64,000 bases of DNA from Bradyrhizobium erythrophlei (GTDB lineage: Bacteria; Pseudomonadota; Alphaproteobacteria; Rhizobiales; Xanthobacteraceae), in NCBI RefSeq assembly GCF_900129425.1, contig NZ_LT670817.1:1550001-1614000 (forward strand), in the 5' to 3' direction. The position numbers and the translations under genes are program-made. Below are positions 1 through 8,782 of the stretch, in pieces. Numbering within the stretch: the stretch's first letter is position 1; the number at the start of each line of letters is the position of its first letter. A model generated the notes under the pieces. It saw nothing but the letters and a program-made list of their open reading frames with translations. It did no database searches and had not been told where the DNA came from.

Positions 1-271
1 GAACCCGGATGATGATTTTAGGCGGCTAACGGGTTTACTTCGTAGGGGGTAACCTTGCAGGAACCTGCAAACTTCCCAATTGTAGGTCAGGGCGACGGAA
101 ATGGCCCGAAATCATTCAAAAGCGGTCTTATTCTTGTACTTTTTTGCCCTGTTAGGGTTTCCAAACGTTAATTTCTTAAGTTTCTTGAAACTATCATTGA
201 GCGATGGTAGTTATCTATCCAGTTGCTGATGGCGATGGAGAAACAGCACCCCGCTCGAAAGAGTTTCGTGT

Positions 272-853
272 CTAGCGAATGCAAAGTGGGTTTTCGCACA
301 AAATAGCTCCCGATAACTCGGGGGCTATTTTCTTTTTCCAAGCCTTCGTCTTCGTCGGCCTAAAGGGCTTGTGGCCGTTGCTGGCCTTCTGAATCAGGGC
401 CGTAAATGGGACAGCATGTAACCGGTCGGGTAATTCTGGCTTCAGATACGCAGACGCAACGAAAAGTATCACGTCTAAGCTCGCTTGCTGAGCCTGCTCA
501 ACATTAAAGAACACCGCATAGGGACCGCCCGGGACGTCGTCCACGATCAGCATATTCCTGCCCTCCGAAAAGAAGGCCATGCCTGCAGATGCCTCTCGTA
601 CCAGCCGAGGCAGTTCTTTGGAGAGCGCGGCGCGAACTGGGCAAAAACACCTCCTATCAGATCCCACCTCAAATATATGATGATCTGGATCACCTGTGCG
701 CACATCGCGTGCGAAGCAATGGTGGCCGTAGGAGACGAGAACTCGAAACGAGACGCTGGCCTCTGTTTTGGCCGACACATCAATTACCGCCGAGTCCAGA
801 TGGGTCAGATCGTACTCAACATCGTCAATTACCTTTTTGCCCCAACTTCTCAC
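272..853 (-). CDS. Conserved hypothetical protein, 193 aa
   Basis: I recognise no named domain. The GTG start at 853 has an AGGA box 8 bases upstream. The protein looks genuine: it has mixed hydrophobic and charged segments, a YGHHCFARDV motif near residue 41, a Cys-containing RRCFCPVR patch near residue 67, and a basic tail (KTKAWKKK). The family resembles orphan proteins seen on rhizobial accessory elements. A strong hairpin (301-330) lies inside the last 20 codons, so the true 3' end could differ. Its function is unknown, and it is cytosolic as far as the sequence shows. Confidence 0.65.
   Translation of the reverse strand: MRSWGKKVIDDVEYDLTHLDSAVIDVSAKTEASVSFRVLVSYGHHCFARDVRTGDPDHHIFEVGSDRRCFCPVRAALSKELPRLVREASAGMAFFSEGRNMLIVDDVPGGPYAVFFNVEQAQQASLDVILFVASAYLKPELPDRLHAVPFTALIQKASNGHKPFRPTKTKAWKKKIAPELSGAILCENPLCIR
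301..337 (+). terminator. Hairpin with T-rich tail
   Basis: A 13-bp stem (AAATAGCTCCCGA pairing with TCGGGGGCTATTT, one G-T pair) has a 4-base loop and is followed by TCTTTTT on the + strand. It fits a rho-independent terminator for + strand transcription entering from the left. It overlaps the 3' end of the minus-strand gene 272-853. Confidence 0.5.
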
Positions 854-927
854 ACTGCGATCCTTGAATGACGTGCAACATGGTCAAAGTACTACCCATG
901 AGTAAAAATGGGCTTTGTTAGAAAGTA

Positions 928-957
928 AGGCTGCCCTGTTGGCGGCCTCTTTTATTT
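928..957. terminator. Bidirectional terminator-like hairpin
   Basis: AGGCTGCC and GGCGGCCT form an 8-bp stem (one wobble pair) around CTGTT. TCTTTTATTT follows on one side and a T-rich run on the other. It sits at the stop codon of the minus-strand gene 952-1563 and would end its transcript. Confidence 0.5.
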
Positions 958-1563
958 CTGATCCGCCCAAGGCATCTTGGGTGCAGCCTCAGCCGCGCTA
1001 ACGGCCGCTTCGTCACCCGCGATTTCGTCTCCGTTGGGTTCGTCGGCGACGGCTGAAGTTCCCTGATCCTTTTCGCCAGCTTTGCGCTGCGACTTCCCTG
1101 CCTTTTTCAGCCCGGGATACCATTCTAGAAGGCCGAACAGATCGCTGTTCGGTATGCGCACGAACGTGACGCTGTTCTTGCCCAGCGAAATCCGAATGCT
1201 CTGCTTCTGGTTCTCGGAATTGGCCGTGCCGAAATCGAAAGCGCCTTGAAGTAGCGCCTCCTGAATATCGTCAACCGAAGCGGGGGCCGCCCCGCCGCCT
1301 GCGGCCTCGGCGCGGGCGAGCATGATTGAGCGGGCTGCGGTGGCAAAGGGCTTACCCAAGAAATCCCCCGGCTGCCATTGCTTTCCGGCGCGCGTCCTCA
1401 CGGGACCGCCCGCCATCTCGGCCCCTGCGCCGACATCGCCAAACCTAGGTTGTTCGCCCGCCATTTCGTCATAGCCGTTGACCCAGCGCTTGAGGCGCGC
1501 GGTTTCAGCTTCGTGGAACGCGATCTTTTCTAAGGCTTTTGCAACTACAGGGTCGTCGGCCAT
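952..1563 (-). CDS. Conserved hypothetical protein with possible winged-helix segment, 203 aa
   Basis: The start at 1563 (MADDPVV...) is preferred because AGGAG lies 8 bases upstream; a longer frame reaches 1656 but adds atypical residues. Residues about 1-30 are charged and helical. Residues about 75-150 alternate helices and strands (DDIQEALLQGAFDFG, then SIRISLGKN and FVRI). I read this as resembling the HARE-HTH winged-helix type found with restriction and chromatin proteins, at low certainty. The C-terminus is acidic and Ala-rich, probably disordered. There is no signal peptide. The gene stands alone. Confidence 0.65.
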   Translation of the reverse strand: MADDPVVAKALEKIAFHEAETARLKRWVNGYDEMAGEQPRFGDVGAGAEMAGGPVRTRAGKQWQPGDFLGKPFATAARSIMLARAEAAGGGAAPASVDDIQEALLQGAFDFGTANSENQKQSIRISLGKNSVTFVRIPNSDLFGLLEWYPGLKKAGKSQRKAGEKDQGTSAVADEPNGDEIAGDEAAVSAAEAAPKMPWADQK

Positions 1564-2501
1564 TCCTGCACTCCTTTGGAGGGAATGCGCCATATCTAGA
1601 TCAAGTGCGGGTTCCATGCAAGTACAATCGAAAACTTGTTTGTTCTTTTGCAACAATATATTTTATGTGTATGAAACTATTCGATTATTTCGTTGGAGAA
1701 AGTTTTTAGGGTGATTTTATTATCTGGGAGAGAGGGAAATTCTTCCAGAGTCGCCGTCTTGGCGGCCTTAAATGCCTTCTGTGGGTTCGTCTTTCAAAGC
1801 CCGGCCGAGCATCGAAGCGCGACGAAAAGGATGGGCCGCTGCTCTCCCCCCCCCCTCGAAAAGGAACGCCACGGCCTGCAATCGGCTTCAAAACTAACCT
1901 GGTCTAACGGTAGGATGCTCGCTTTACTGGCGGTGGGTCCGGGTCAAATCCCGGCGGTCGCCAAGGATCAAATTTAGCGGGACCGCCGTGGCCACATCAG
2001 GTGCCCCGGGAGCGAGTCGGAAGCGAACTTGCCAAAACGTCACTCGCGCCCGCTCTGCTTCACTTGACTAAAGGACGACCTTTATGCGGTTAGGGCAATG
2101 TTCATTAACCGCTAGTTTCATGCCGTTGGCCCTCAAGGATCGTGTGAGAGTAAGTTGCCCACTGCCGATAAGTCGAGTGACGGTCTCGGTCATGTTTCCC
2201 GCTATGGTCTGCGATCTTGGGGCGATGTTGCTCTAGGGCGACACGCTGACTTTAAGTCAATCTTCATAGTTAATGGCTAGTTTACGCCAGCTTTTTGCCA
2301 TCGACTAAGGCCAATCACAACCTGTTGTCGAAACGAGGTTAATCGGTCCTAGTTCGGTGGGGGGCGTCAGTAGACGCCACAGGGTACTTAGGCCAATGAG
2401 GTCACTAGGCTGGTAGCTCATTGTTGCCACGGTTGGTATGGTAAGCAGCGGGTAAAGAAATATCAGGCGGTTGCCCCTGCTCGGTAAGTCGGAGTTACAG
2501 C
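1564..2501. other. Gene-poor spacer
   Basis: This stretch of about 940 bases holds no convincing coding frame. It contains a run of C residues near 1849 and a degenerate tRNA-like segment (1891-1970). The rest has many stops in all frames and no repeat that I can see. Confidence 0.5.
1891..1970 (+). tRNA. Degenerate tRNA-like sequence (remnant)
   Basis: The segment has a D-arm-like GGTCTAACGGTAGGAT, an anticodon-arm-like CTCGCTTTACTGGCG, and a T-arm-like CCGGG-TCAAAT-CCCGG followed by GGTCGCCA. The T loop is one base short, and the 5' acceptor strand does not pair with the 3' end. It is probably a decayed tRNA or the 3' scar of an old integration, not a working tRNA. Confidence 0.25.
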
Positions 2502-3086
2502 ATGGTTGCGCGTTTCGTGTTGGGGGCCGTTACGGCCGGAGCGATGATAGCGCCCGCTTTGGCCGGACAGATGAACGCCGATGAGGCCCGCAGGTTCGTA
2601 TCCGGCAAGGTGTTCGCGTTTACCTGCTTCGACGGTACCCGCGGTGCGGGCCGGGTGCTCGATGACATGGGTGCGGCTGGCGCGGTACAATTTTCCGGCT
2701 CCGGTCCCATTCGCCACGTGCGGCTGCCGGGGAATACGCTCCAGGTCCGCGGCCAGGCCGTCTGTGCGTCGATCAAGGGCCTCCCATTCGAGCCGTGCTT
2801 CAATCTCGACAAGAAAGACGACCATAACTTCCGTGGTTCGGTCTCGGGCATGGGCTTCGCCTACTGCGATTTCCATCATCAGGGCGCGGTACAGATGCTG
2901 ATGGCGCGGGCGGTGGCCCGGCCGCGTTCGCTGCATGCGCGGGAGCGCACCGGTTCTGTCGAAGTGTCCGTGCGCGTCGAGACCCCGCAGGTCGGGAGCG
3001 CCAAAATCGAGCCGGTCAAATCCGAGATCAAATCCGAACCGGCGAAAACGGAAAGTGCTCCCGAACTCCGCCGCTCGACCGACTGA
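2502..3086 (+). CDS. Secreted hypothetical protein, 194 aa
   Basis: The N-terminus is a signal peptide: MVARFVLGAVTAGAMIAPALA with a likely cut after ALA (residue 21), so the product is probably periplasmic. The mature part has four cysteines (FTCFDG, AVCASI, EPCFNL, AYCDF) that could form two disulfides, then a Lys/Pro/Glu-rich low-complexity tail. This kind of small Cys-containing exported protein is common and unnamed in Bradyrhizobium. It has no obvious operon partner. Confidence 0.75.
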   Translation: MVARFVLGAVTAGAMIAPALAGQMNADEARRFVSGKVFAFTCFDGTRGAGRVLDDMGAAGAVQFSGSGPIRHVRLPGNTLQVRGQAVCASIKGLPFEPCFNLDKKDDHNFRGSVSGMGFAYCDFHHQGAVQMLMARAVARPRSLHARERTGSVEVSVRVETPQVGSAKIEPVKSEIKSEPAKTESAPELRRSTD

Positions 3087-3285
3087 CCGGGGCGGCCGGC
3101 ATTGGCCGGCGCGGCATACCAACAAATTCAATCGAACCGCTGACCGCTACGCCACGCCGTAGTGTCGCAATTTTTTTTCGAATTAGCCATGGCTGCGATT
3201 CGGGCGCTTCCGATCAGGGATCTGAATTCGAGAGCCCTGAGTCTGAAGCCACCTGGTAGCGGAGCTAGCCGCGCAGGTCATATCT

Positions 3286-4257
3286 TCAGCGCCGGCCGCG
3301 CACGCGAAGGCCCGGCGCGGGCCGCTCCTGCAATACCTCGCGCCGGAAGCGAAACAGCGCAGCCGGCCTGCCGCCTGTTTGTGTCGACAGCACGCCGGTC
3401 GGTTCGACCAGAGCACCGGCTTCCACCAGCCGGCGGAAATTCTGCTTGTGCAAATGCCGCCCAGAGATCGCTTCCACGGTCCGTTGCAACTCGGTAAGCG
3501 TGAATTCCGGCGATAAAAGTTCAAAAACGACCGGACGGTATTTCAGTTTGGCGCGCAGCCGGGCGATTCCCGTGGCCAGGATTCGGCGGTGGTCGAAGCG
3601 CATCGATGCGCCGAGATTCGGAATCGACTTGCGCGCCAGCGCCGCGGGGCGTCCGTCGCGTCGCGCTTCCTCGATCAATCCGGCTTCGTAGAGCAACTCG
3701 TAACGGTCGAGCACGCGCTCCTCGTCCCAATGCGCGCCCTCGGTTCCGAAATACAGCCGCACGCGATCCTTGCGGCTGAGGGCGCGCATGGTGCCGGGTT
3801 GCTCGCTCTCGGCGGCCCAACGCGAGAGTTCGGGAAAGATATCGCGCTCGATGATCTCGGGCCGCGATTCCCGCCAGTCTTCCCAGGGAAAAAACCGATA
3901 CCAGGGCTCGAACGTCGCGCCGGGCGCACGCGAGGCATTGTCGACCGCCCGCGTGAGCGCGAGATAGCCGATCGACGCGACGTGGGTGTCGCCGGCCTCG
4001 GTGTGCCGTCCGCGATCGCCGAACGTGTAGAGCTGCTCGACGTAACCCAACCGCAATCCCGCCTGTTCTTCCACCCAGGCGCGCAGGCCGATCTCGAAGG
4101 TGCGGTGGGAGACCGCATCGAACGGGCCGAACGGAAGCCCGGCGAGCTTGTCGCTGTCGCTGCCGGAGGCGGTGAGGATCAGCGGCTCGTTGCCTTCGAT
4201 CGCGACGATGGCCGCGGTCAGCCCGATTTCGATCGGCGTCAGAAGCTTTTCGTTCAT
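3286..4257 (-). CDS. NrtR-type NUDIX-related transcriptional regulator
   Basis: The first 150 residues or so form a NUDIX-like domain, but the canonical GX5EX7REUXEE box is not kept, as in NrtR regulators that bind ADP-ribose without cleaving it. The last 110 residues form a winged-helix DNA-binding region (ELLSPEFTLTELQRTVEAI, then HKQNFRRLVEAG). The family controls NAD biosynthesis and salvage genes. The ATG at 4257 leaves a 19-bp gap to the upstream phosphatase gene on the same strand, so the two are probably co-transcribed. The sequence does not show its target operator. At 323 aa it has the usual length for this class. Confidence 0.85.
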   Translation of the reverse strand: MNEKLLTPIEIGLTAAIVAIEGNEPLILTASGSDSDKLAGLPFGPFDAVSHRTFEIGLRAWVEEQAGLRLGYVEQLYTFGDRGRHTEAGDTHVASIGYLALTRAVDNASRAPGATFEPWYRFFPWEDWRESRPEIIERDIFPELSRWAAESEQPGTMRALSRKDRVRLYFGTEGAHWDEERVLDRYELLYEAGLIEEARRDGRPAALARKSIPNLGASMRFDHRRILATGIARLRAKLKYRPVVFELLSPEFTLTELQRTVEAISGRHLHKQNFRRLVEAGALVEPTGVLSTQTGGRPAALFRFRREVLQERPAPGLRVRGRR

Positions 4258-4276
4258 CTGGCGCCATTCATGGACA

Positions 4277-4783
4277 TCAGTCGAGATCGACGCGGAACGG
4301 CCGGCCTTCGACTGTCATGCTGCCCGGACCCATTTCGTCGAGCGCGCGCAGCATCCGGCCCTCCCGCCCCAGCGCCTTGTCCGCCAGACTGACGATCAAC
4401 CGGTTCGGCGACGCGATCGGCGAGGCTGCACGAATCTGCCGTGCGATGGAAATTTCGTCGCGATGCGGATTGAGCAGGCAGGCGGCGGCGAAGGCGCTCG
4501 CGGTCGAGCGGCTGATGCCGGCATAGCAGTGCACGACCAGCGGCGCGGCGCGGTCCCATCCGCGCACGAAGTTCAGGACTTGCTCGATATGCGAATCCGA
4601 GGGCGCGACAAAGCCGTCGATCTGCTCGGTGATGTCGTCCATCTGAACTTTCAGATGATTGGCCTCCAGCACCGATTCCGGTCGCTGTACCTGAGCGACG
4701 TTGGCCATGACCGTGAGGATGTGACTGGCGCCGGTGGCCTTGACGGTGTCGGGAAGCGCGGCAAGCGAACAGACGTGAATCAT
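4277..4783 (-). CDS. Tyrosine/dual-specificity protein phosphatase, 168 aa
   Basis: The catalytic loop HCYAGISRS is at residues 85-93: Cys86 is the nucleophile and Arg92 the phosphate-binding arginine (HCX5R). This is a compact cytosolic PTP/DSP fold without extra domains. The substrate cannot be told from sequence. It lies just upstream of the NrtR-like regulator on the same strand. An upstream Asp candidate for the general acid lies in the DDITEQIDG segment (residues 49-57). Confidence 0.88.
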   Translation of the reverse strand: MIHVCSLAALPDTVKATGASHILTVMANVAQVQRPESVLEANHLKVQMDDITEQIDGFVAPSDSHIEQVLNFVRGWDRAAPLVVHCYAGISRSTASAFAAACLLNPHRDEISIARQIRAASPIASPNRLIVSLADKALGREGRMLRALDEMGPGSMTVEGRPFRVDLD

Positions 4784-4884
4784 GGTGGTCCTTGGGTTGT
4801 GTGCATTATATGATGTAGTCGCAAGGCGGGCAAAGGCGCGTTTCGCGCCGTGCCCGCTATCGTTTTCTCAGCCAGCATTGAGTG

Positions 4885-5502
4885 CTACGCGATCAGCGCT
4901 TTGAACCTGGTCAAAAACCGCTTCTCGGCCTTGGCCGCGGTCCAGGGCGTCAGATAATCCCGCCGCGTCGCCGGCGGCAGACCGGGATCGCGGCCGAACA
5001 GGCGCTTTGCCTCGGCTTGCGCAAAGCCGGCCAGTTCCGTCGCCTCCAGATAGGCCGCGCCTTTGTCGGCATCCTTGATCTGCTGCTGGATTTCGGGCGC
5101 GAGGACGGGCGGCAGGCCGAAGCGGATATGAATCGCCGACAGCAGCCGCTTTTCGACGATCTTGTAGTCCCCGCCGAGCACCGCCTTGAATGGCGAGATC
5201 ATGTCGCCGATGACATATTCCGGCGCGTCGTGCAGCAATGCTGCGAGCCGGAAGCTGACATCGACGCGCGGCGTCTGTTCGCGCATCACGGCCTCGACCA
5301 GGAGCGTGTGCTGCGCCACCGAGAAAATATGCGCGCCGCTGGTCTGGCCGTTCCAGCGCGCGACCCGCGCCAGGCCGTGGGCGATATCGGCGATTTCGAT
5401 ATCCAGCGGCGAGGGGTCCAGCAGATCGAGCCGCCGCCCCGACAACATCCGCTGCCAGACGCGGCTGGGCGTTTGCGGTACGGGAATTTTCCTGGCCGTC
5501 AT
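4885..5502 (-). CDS. HD-domain hydrolase (YfbR/5'-nucleotidase-like), 205 aa
   Basis: HD-domain metal ligands are visible: His65 (SVAQHT), the His91-Asp92 pair (LLHDAPEY) and a later Asp (KDADKGA). The set matches the HD hydrolases grouped with YfbR 5'-deoxynucleotidases, though the exact substrate is uncertain. The start at 5502 is fixed by a 4-base ATGA overlap with the end of the tag gene; a longer frame reaching 5745 is antisense-like filler. It is the last gene of the ygfZ-tag-HD operon. Confidence 0.88.
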   Translation of the reverse strand: MTARKIPVPQTPSRVWQRMLSGRRLDLLDPSPLDIEIADIAHGLARVARWNGQTSGAHIFSVAQHTLLVEAVMREQTPRVDVSFRLAALLHDAPEYVIGDMISPFKAVLGGDYKIVEKRLLSAIHIRFGLPPVLAPEIQQQIKDADKGAAYLEATELAGFAQAEAKRLFGRDPGLPPATRRDYLTPWTAAKAEKRFLTRFKALIA

Positions 5503-6125
5503 TTGACCTTGAGGCGCGGCGCGCGATGTTTTCCGGCGCAGGTTGTATGGCAAAAACAGGTCACCAGGTGGTCGTTGACCATGCCGGTGGCCTGCATGAA
5601 AGCGTAGACGATGGTCGGACCGACGAATTTGAATCCGCGCCCCGCCAGTTCCTTCGACATCCTGATCGACAGTGGCGTCGAGGCCGGTATGCTGGCGGTG
5701 GTCTTGAAGTTGTTGATCTTCGGCTTGCCGTCGACGAAATCCCACAGGAATTTCGAGAACCCGGGGCCGTCTTCCATGATCTTGAGATAGGCTTTCGCGC
5801 TATTCACCGCGCCCTCGATCTTGGCGCGGTTGCGGATGATGCCCGCATCGTTCATCAGCGCGTGGACTTTCTTTTCGTTGTAGCGCGCGATCTTCGCCGG
5901 CTCGAAATCGTCGAAGGCGCGGCGGAAGTTGTCGCGCTTGCGCAGGATCGTGATCCACGACAGCCCGGCCTGGAAACCGTCCAGCATGAGCTTTTCATAC
6001 AGCGCGCGGTCGTCATATTCCGGCACGCCCCACTCGGTGTCGTGATAGGCCAGGTAAAACGGGTCTTCGCCGGGCCAGGGGCACCGCGTCAGGCCGTCGG
6101 CATGCAGGCGCGCTGACCGGCTCAT
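5499..6125 (-). CDS. tag: DNA-3-methyladenine glycosylase I
   Basis: It excises 3-methyladenine from alkylated DNA, the first step of base excision repair. Family hallmarks are present: N-terminal RCPW with YHDTEWG, the FQAGLSW segment, and a C-terminal NDHLVTCFCH. Together these supply the Cys/His set of the zinc snap and the catalytic-pocket Glu and Trp. The length of 208 aa is near the usual 190. It overlaps ygfZ upstream and the HD hydrolase downstream by 4 bases each, so translation is coupled. Confidence 0.95.
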   Translation of the reverse strand: MSRSARLHADGLTRCPWPGEDPFYLAYHDTEWGVPEYDDRALYEKLMLDGFQAGLSWITILRKRDNFRRAFDDFEPAKIARYNEKKVHALMNDAGIIRNRAKIEGAVNSAKAYLKIMEDGPGFSKFLWDFVDGKPKINNFKTTASIPASTPLSIRMSKELAGRGFKFVGPTIVYAFMQATGMVNDHLVTCFCHTTCAGKHRAPRLKVK

Positions 6126-7003
6126 GCCACGGTCTGCTTTGGGGCGATCGAGAGATCGTCCGGCTCGGCGACGCGAAGCGCGAGGCCGCCTGACGTCAGC
6201 GGTGTTCCCGCATCCAGCGCGTCGGCGGCACGATCGATCCGGATCAGCGCCAGACCGTGGCGGCCGGCCGCCGAACCCATGGTGCCCACCGGTTTCTCGC
6301 CGGCGAGAATAGCAGCGCCCGGTTCGGGCGCCGCCCCGTCAAGGATGACCCGGACCGTTCGCGTGCGCGCGGTGCCGCGATGCTGCATCCTCGACACCAC
6401 CTCTTGCCCGACGTAACAGCCCTTGTCGAAATCGACGCCGTGCAACCGGTCCATATTGGTTTCGTGCGGAAACGCGTCGCCATACATGAAGTCGAGACCG
6501 CCGCGCGGGACGCCCGAGGCGATGCGATGCGCCTCATATTCCGTGCTATCGAGCAGATCCGCGCCAATCAGATCGGCGACTTTTTGCGCGAGCTCCGCCG
6601 GCACGAGTATCCGCCAGCCGAGCGCCGAGTCGCGCGGATCGGCATAGGCGAGATCGGGCTTCATGGCGGGATCGCCATCCCATGCCGCGATCACACCGAG
6701 ACTGTCGGACAGATTTTCGACCGCGACCTTGGCGCGCAGTTTGTAGATACCGAGCTTGTCGGCGAGGGTTTGCGCCAGCGCACGCGGGCAGTCGATCAGG
6801 AAGCCGCCGCCATGGCCGGAGGGTGCTTCGGTGACCAGAAAATCCGCAATGATCTTGCCCTGCGGCGTCAGCAACGCCCCGAACTGGCCGACACCCGGAT
6901 GCAACAGCGCAACGTTGGTGGTGATGAGGCCGTTGAGAAAGCCGCGGGCGTCGTCGCCGCTGACCTTGACCACGCCCCGGTCGGGGAGAAACGCTGCTTT
7001 CAT
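6122..7003 (-). CDS. ygfZ: Folate-binding YgfZ/GcvT-like protein
   Basis: This tetrahydrofolate-binding relative of the glycine-cleavage T protein supports maturation and repair of certain Fe-S enzymes. The signature KGCYVGQE is at residues 194-201 and contains the conserved Cys. The N-terminal aminomethyltransferase-like fold (GDDARGFLNGLITTN) is intact. The start at 7003 (MKAAFLPDRG) is chosen because the longer frame to 7066 has an unrelated N-terminus. It is the first gene of the operon with tag and the HD hydrolase, divergent from dihydroorotase. Confidence 0.93.
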   Translation of the reverse strand: MKAAFLPDRGVVKVSGDDARGFLNGLITTNVALLHPGVGQFGALLTPQGKIIADFLVTEAPSGHGGGFLIDCPRALAQTLADKLGIYKLRAKVAVENLSDSLGVIAAWDGDPAMKPDLAYADPRDSALGWRILVPAELAQKVADLIGADLLDSTEYEAHRIASGVPRGGLDFMYGDAFPHETNMDRLHGVDFDKGCYVGQEVVSRMQHRGTARTRTVRVILDGAAPEPGAAILAGEKPVGTMGSAAGRHGLALIRIDRAADALDAGTPLTSGGLALRVAEPDDLSIAPKQTVA

Positions 7004-7142
7004 ACGAAATTCTCTCGAAGTTCTGCCCGGAAGTTCCTGGGGAAACGCCTGCGCCGGATACCACACGGCAACGTAAGACGCTAAGGTGCGGGGAACAAGG
7101 CCCGCGCGACGCTCCGTTCCGCGAAGCCGATACCGAGGACCG

Positions 7143-8477
7143 ATGAATCAGCGATTTGATACAATTCTAAAATCCGGCACCGTGCTCAACCAGGACGGCG
7201 AGGGCTTGCGCGACATTGCCATCGCCGATGGCCGCATCGCGGCCATCGGTGGGCTGGGACAGGCCTCCGCGGCCGAGGTGATCGACTGCAAGGGTCTGCA
7301 TATCCTGCCGGGCGTGATGGACACGCAAGTGCACTTTCGCGAGCCGGGCCTGACCCACAAGGAGGATATGGAAACCGGTTCGCGCAGCGCCGTGATGGGC
7401 GGTGTGACGGCGGTGTTCGAAATGCCGAATACCGATCCCTTAACCGTCACCGAGCAGAGCTTTACCGACAAGGTGAAACGCGGCCGTCACCGCATGCATT
7501 GCGATTTCGCGTTCTTCATCGGCGGCACCCGCGACAACGTGCAGGACTTGCCGGAGCTGGAACGCGCGCCCGGCTGCGCCGGGGTCAAGGTGTTCATCGG
7601 CTCGTCCACCGGCGCGCTGCTGGTTGAGGATGACGAAAGCCTGCGACGGATTTTCCAGGTGATCCGGCGCCGCGCCGCGTTCCATGCCGAGGACGAATAT
7701 CGCCTCAACGAGCGCAAGGCTTTGCGGATCGAGGGCGATCCGCGCTCGCATCCGGTGTGGCGCGACGAGACCGCGGCGCTGATGGCGACGCAGCGTCTGG
7801 TCAAGCTCGCCCATGAAACCGGAAGACGCATTCACGTGCTGCATATCTCGACCAAAGAGGAGATCGAGTTTTTGCGCGACCACAAGGACGTCGCCTCCTG
7901 CGAGGCGACGCCGCATCATCTCACGCTGGCCGCGCCCGAATGCTATGAGCGGCTCGGCACCCTGGCGCAGATGAATCCGCCGGTGCGATCGGCCGATCAT
8001 CGTGATGGCATCTGGCGCGGCATCGCGCAGGGCATCATCGACGTGCTCGGCTCCGACCACGCGCCGCATACGCTGGAGGAGAAGGCAAAGACCTATCCGG
8101 CCTCGCCGTCTGGAATGACCGGGGTGCAGACGCTGGTGCCGTTGATGCTCGATCACGTCAACGCCGGGCGATTGTCGCTGGCGCGCTTTGTCGATCTCAC
8201 CAGCGCCGGCCCGGCGCGGCTGTTCAACATGGCCTGCAAGGGCCGGATCGCGGCCGGCTATGATGCGGACTTCACGGTGGTCGATCTCAAGCGCAGCGAG
8301 ACCATCACCAACAAGTGGATCGCCTCGCGCGGGGGCTGGACGCCCTATGACGGCGCGCGCGTCACCGGCTGGCCGGTCGGCACTTTTGTGCGCGGCAGGC
8401 GGGTGATGTGGCAGGGCGAGTTGACGACGCCGTCGATCGGCGAGCCGGTGCGGTTTCTGGAAACGCTGAAGGGGTAG
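7143..8477 (+). CDS. pyrC: Dihydroorotase
   Basis: It catalyses the reversible cyclisation of carbamoyl-aspartate to dihydroorotate in pyrimidine synthesis. The amidohydrolase motifs are present: HFREPG (metal-binding His plus substrate Arg), GVKVFIGSSTG (bridging Lys), HVLHIST and ATPHHL (metal His), and GSDHAPHT (catalytic Asp). It has 444 aa. The start at 7143 has a GAGGA box just upstream, and the frame reaching 7086 is not needed. It is divergent from ygfZ. The missing alternative-family marks argue against an allantoinase, but that subfamily remains possible. Confidence 0.9.
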   Translation: MNQRFDTILKSGTVLNQDGEGLRDIAIADGRIAAIGGLGQASAAEVIDCKGLHILPGVMDTQVHFREPGLTHKEDMETGSRSAVMGGVTAVFEMPNTDPLTVTEQSFTDKVKRGRHRMHCDFAFFIGGTRDNVQDLPELERAPGCAGVKVFIGSSTGALLVEDDESLRRIFQVIRRRAAFHAEDEYRLNERKALRIEGDPRSHPVWRDETAALMATQRLVKLAHETGRRIHVLHISTKEEIEFLRDHKDVASCEATPHHLTLAAPECYERLGTLAQMNPPVRSADHRDGIWRGIAQGIIDVLGSDHAPHTLEEKAKTYPASPSGMTGVQTLVPLMLDHVNAGRLSLARFVDLTSAGPARLFNMACKGRIAAGYDADFTVVDLKRSETITNKWIASRGGWTPYDGARVTGWPVGTFVRGRRVMWQGELTTPSIGEPVRFLETLKG

Positions 8478-8600
8478 GGCGGCGCTCGCAACCGGCACAC
8501 TGTGGTCACCCGCCACCGGGTCTCGCCTTCGGCGAGCCCGATGACAGGCTCCAGCAGTGATCCAGTGCGCCGCGGCTGCTCGATTGATTGGGGAGCTTCA
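8478..8600. repeat. Palindromic intergenic repeat
   Basis: The 305-bp gap after pyrC carries a hairpin (TCGCC-TT-CGGCGA in 8520-8540) inside GTC...CCGGGTCTCG...CGAGCCCGATGAC. This is a Bradyrhizobium-type dispersed intergenic repeat. It may act as a terminator for pyrC. Confidence 0.4.
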
Positions 8601-8782
8601 AACGCCGTCGACCGATGTCTGTTGTCGGGGGGGGTGAACCGGACCCTTTAGGTTCATTGCGGGAAACGACGCGATTGACCTTATCGCGACATTTCGTGGG
8701 CCTTGGCGCGAACGAACTGAGTTGTAAAATAGCTTATTCGACCGGCAGGTCCGGGCTGATTCACGGCTTTCGGAGAACTGAA

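Noticed and set aside
1849..1858. Phase-variable poly-C tract
   Set aside because: The C-run is not inside or just upstream of a supported gene, so I see no switch it could control.
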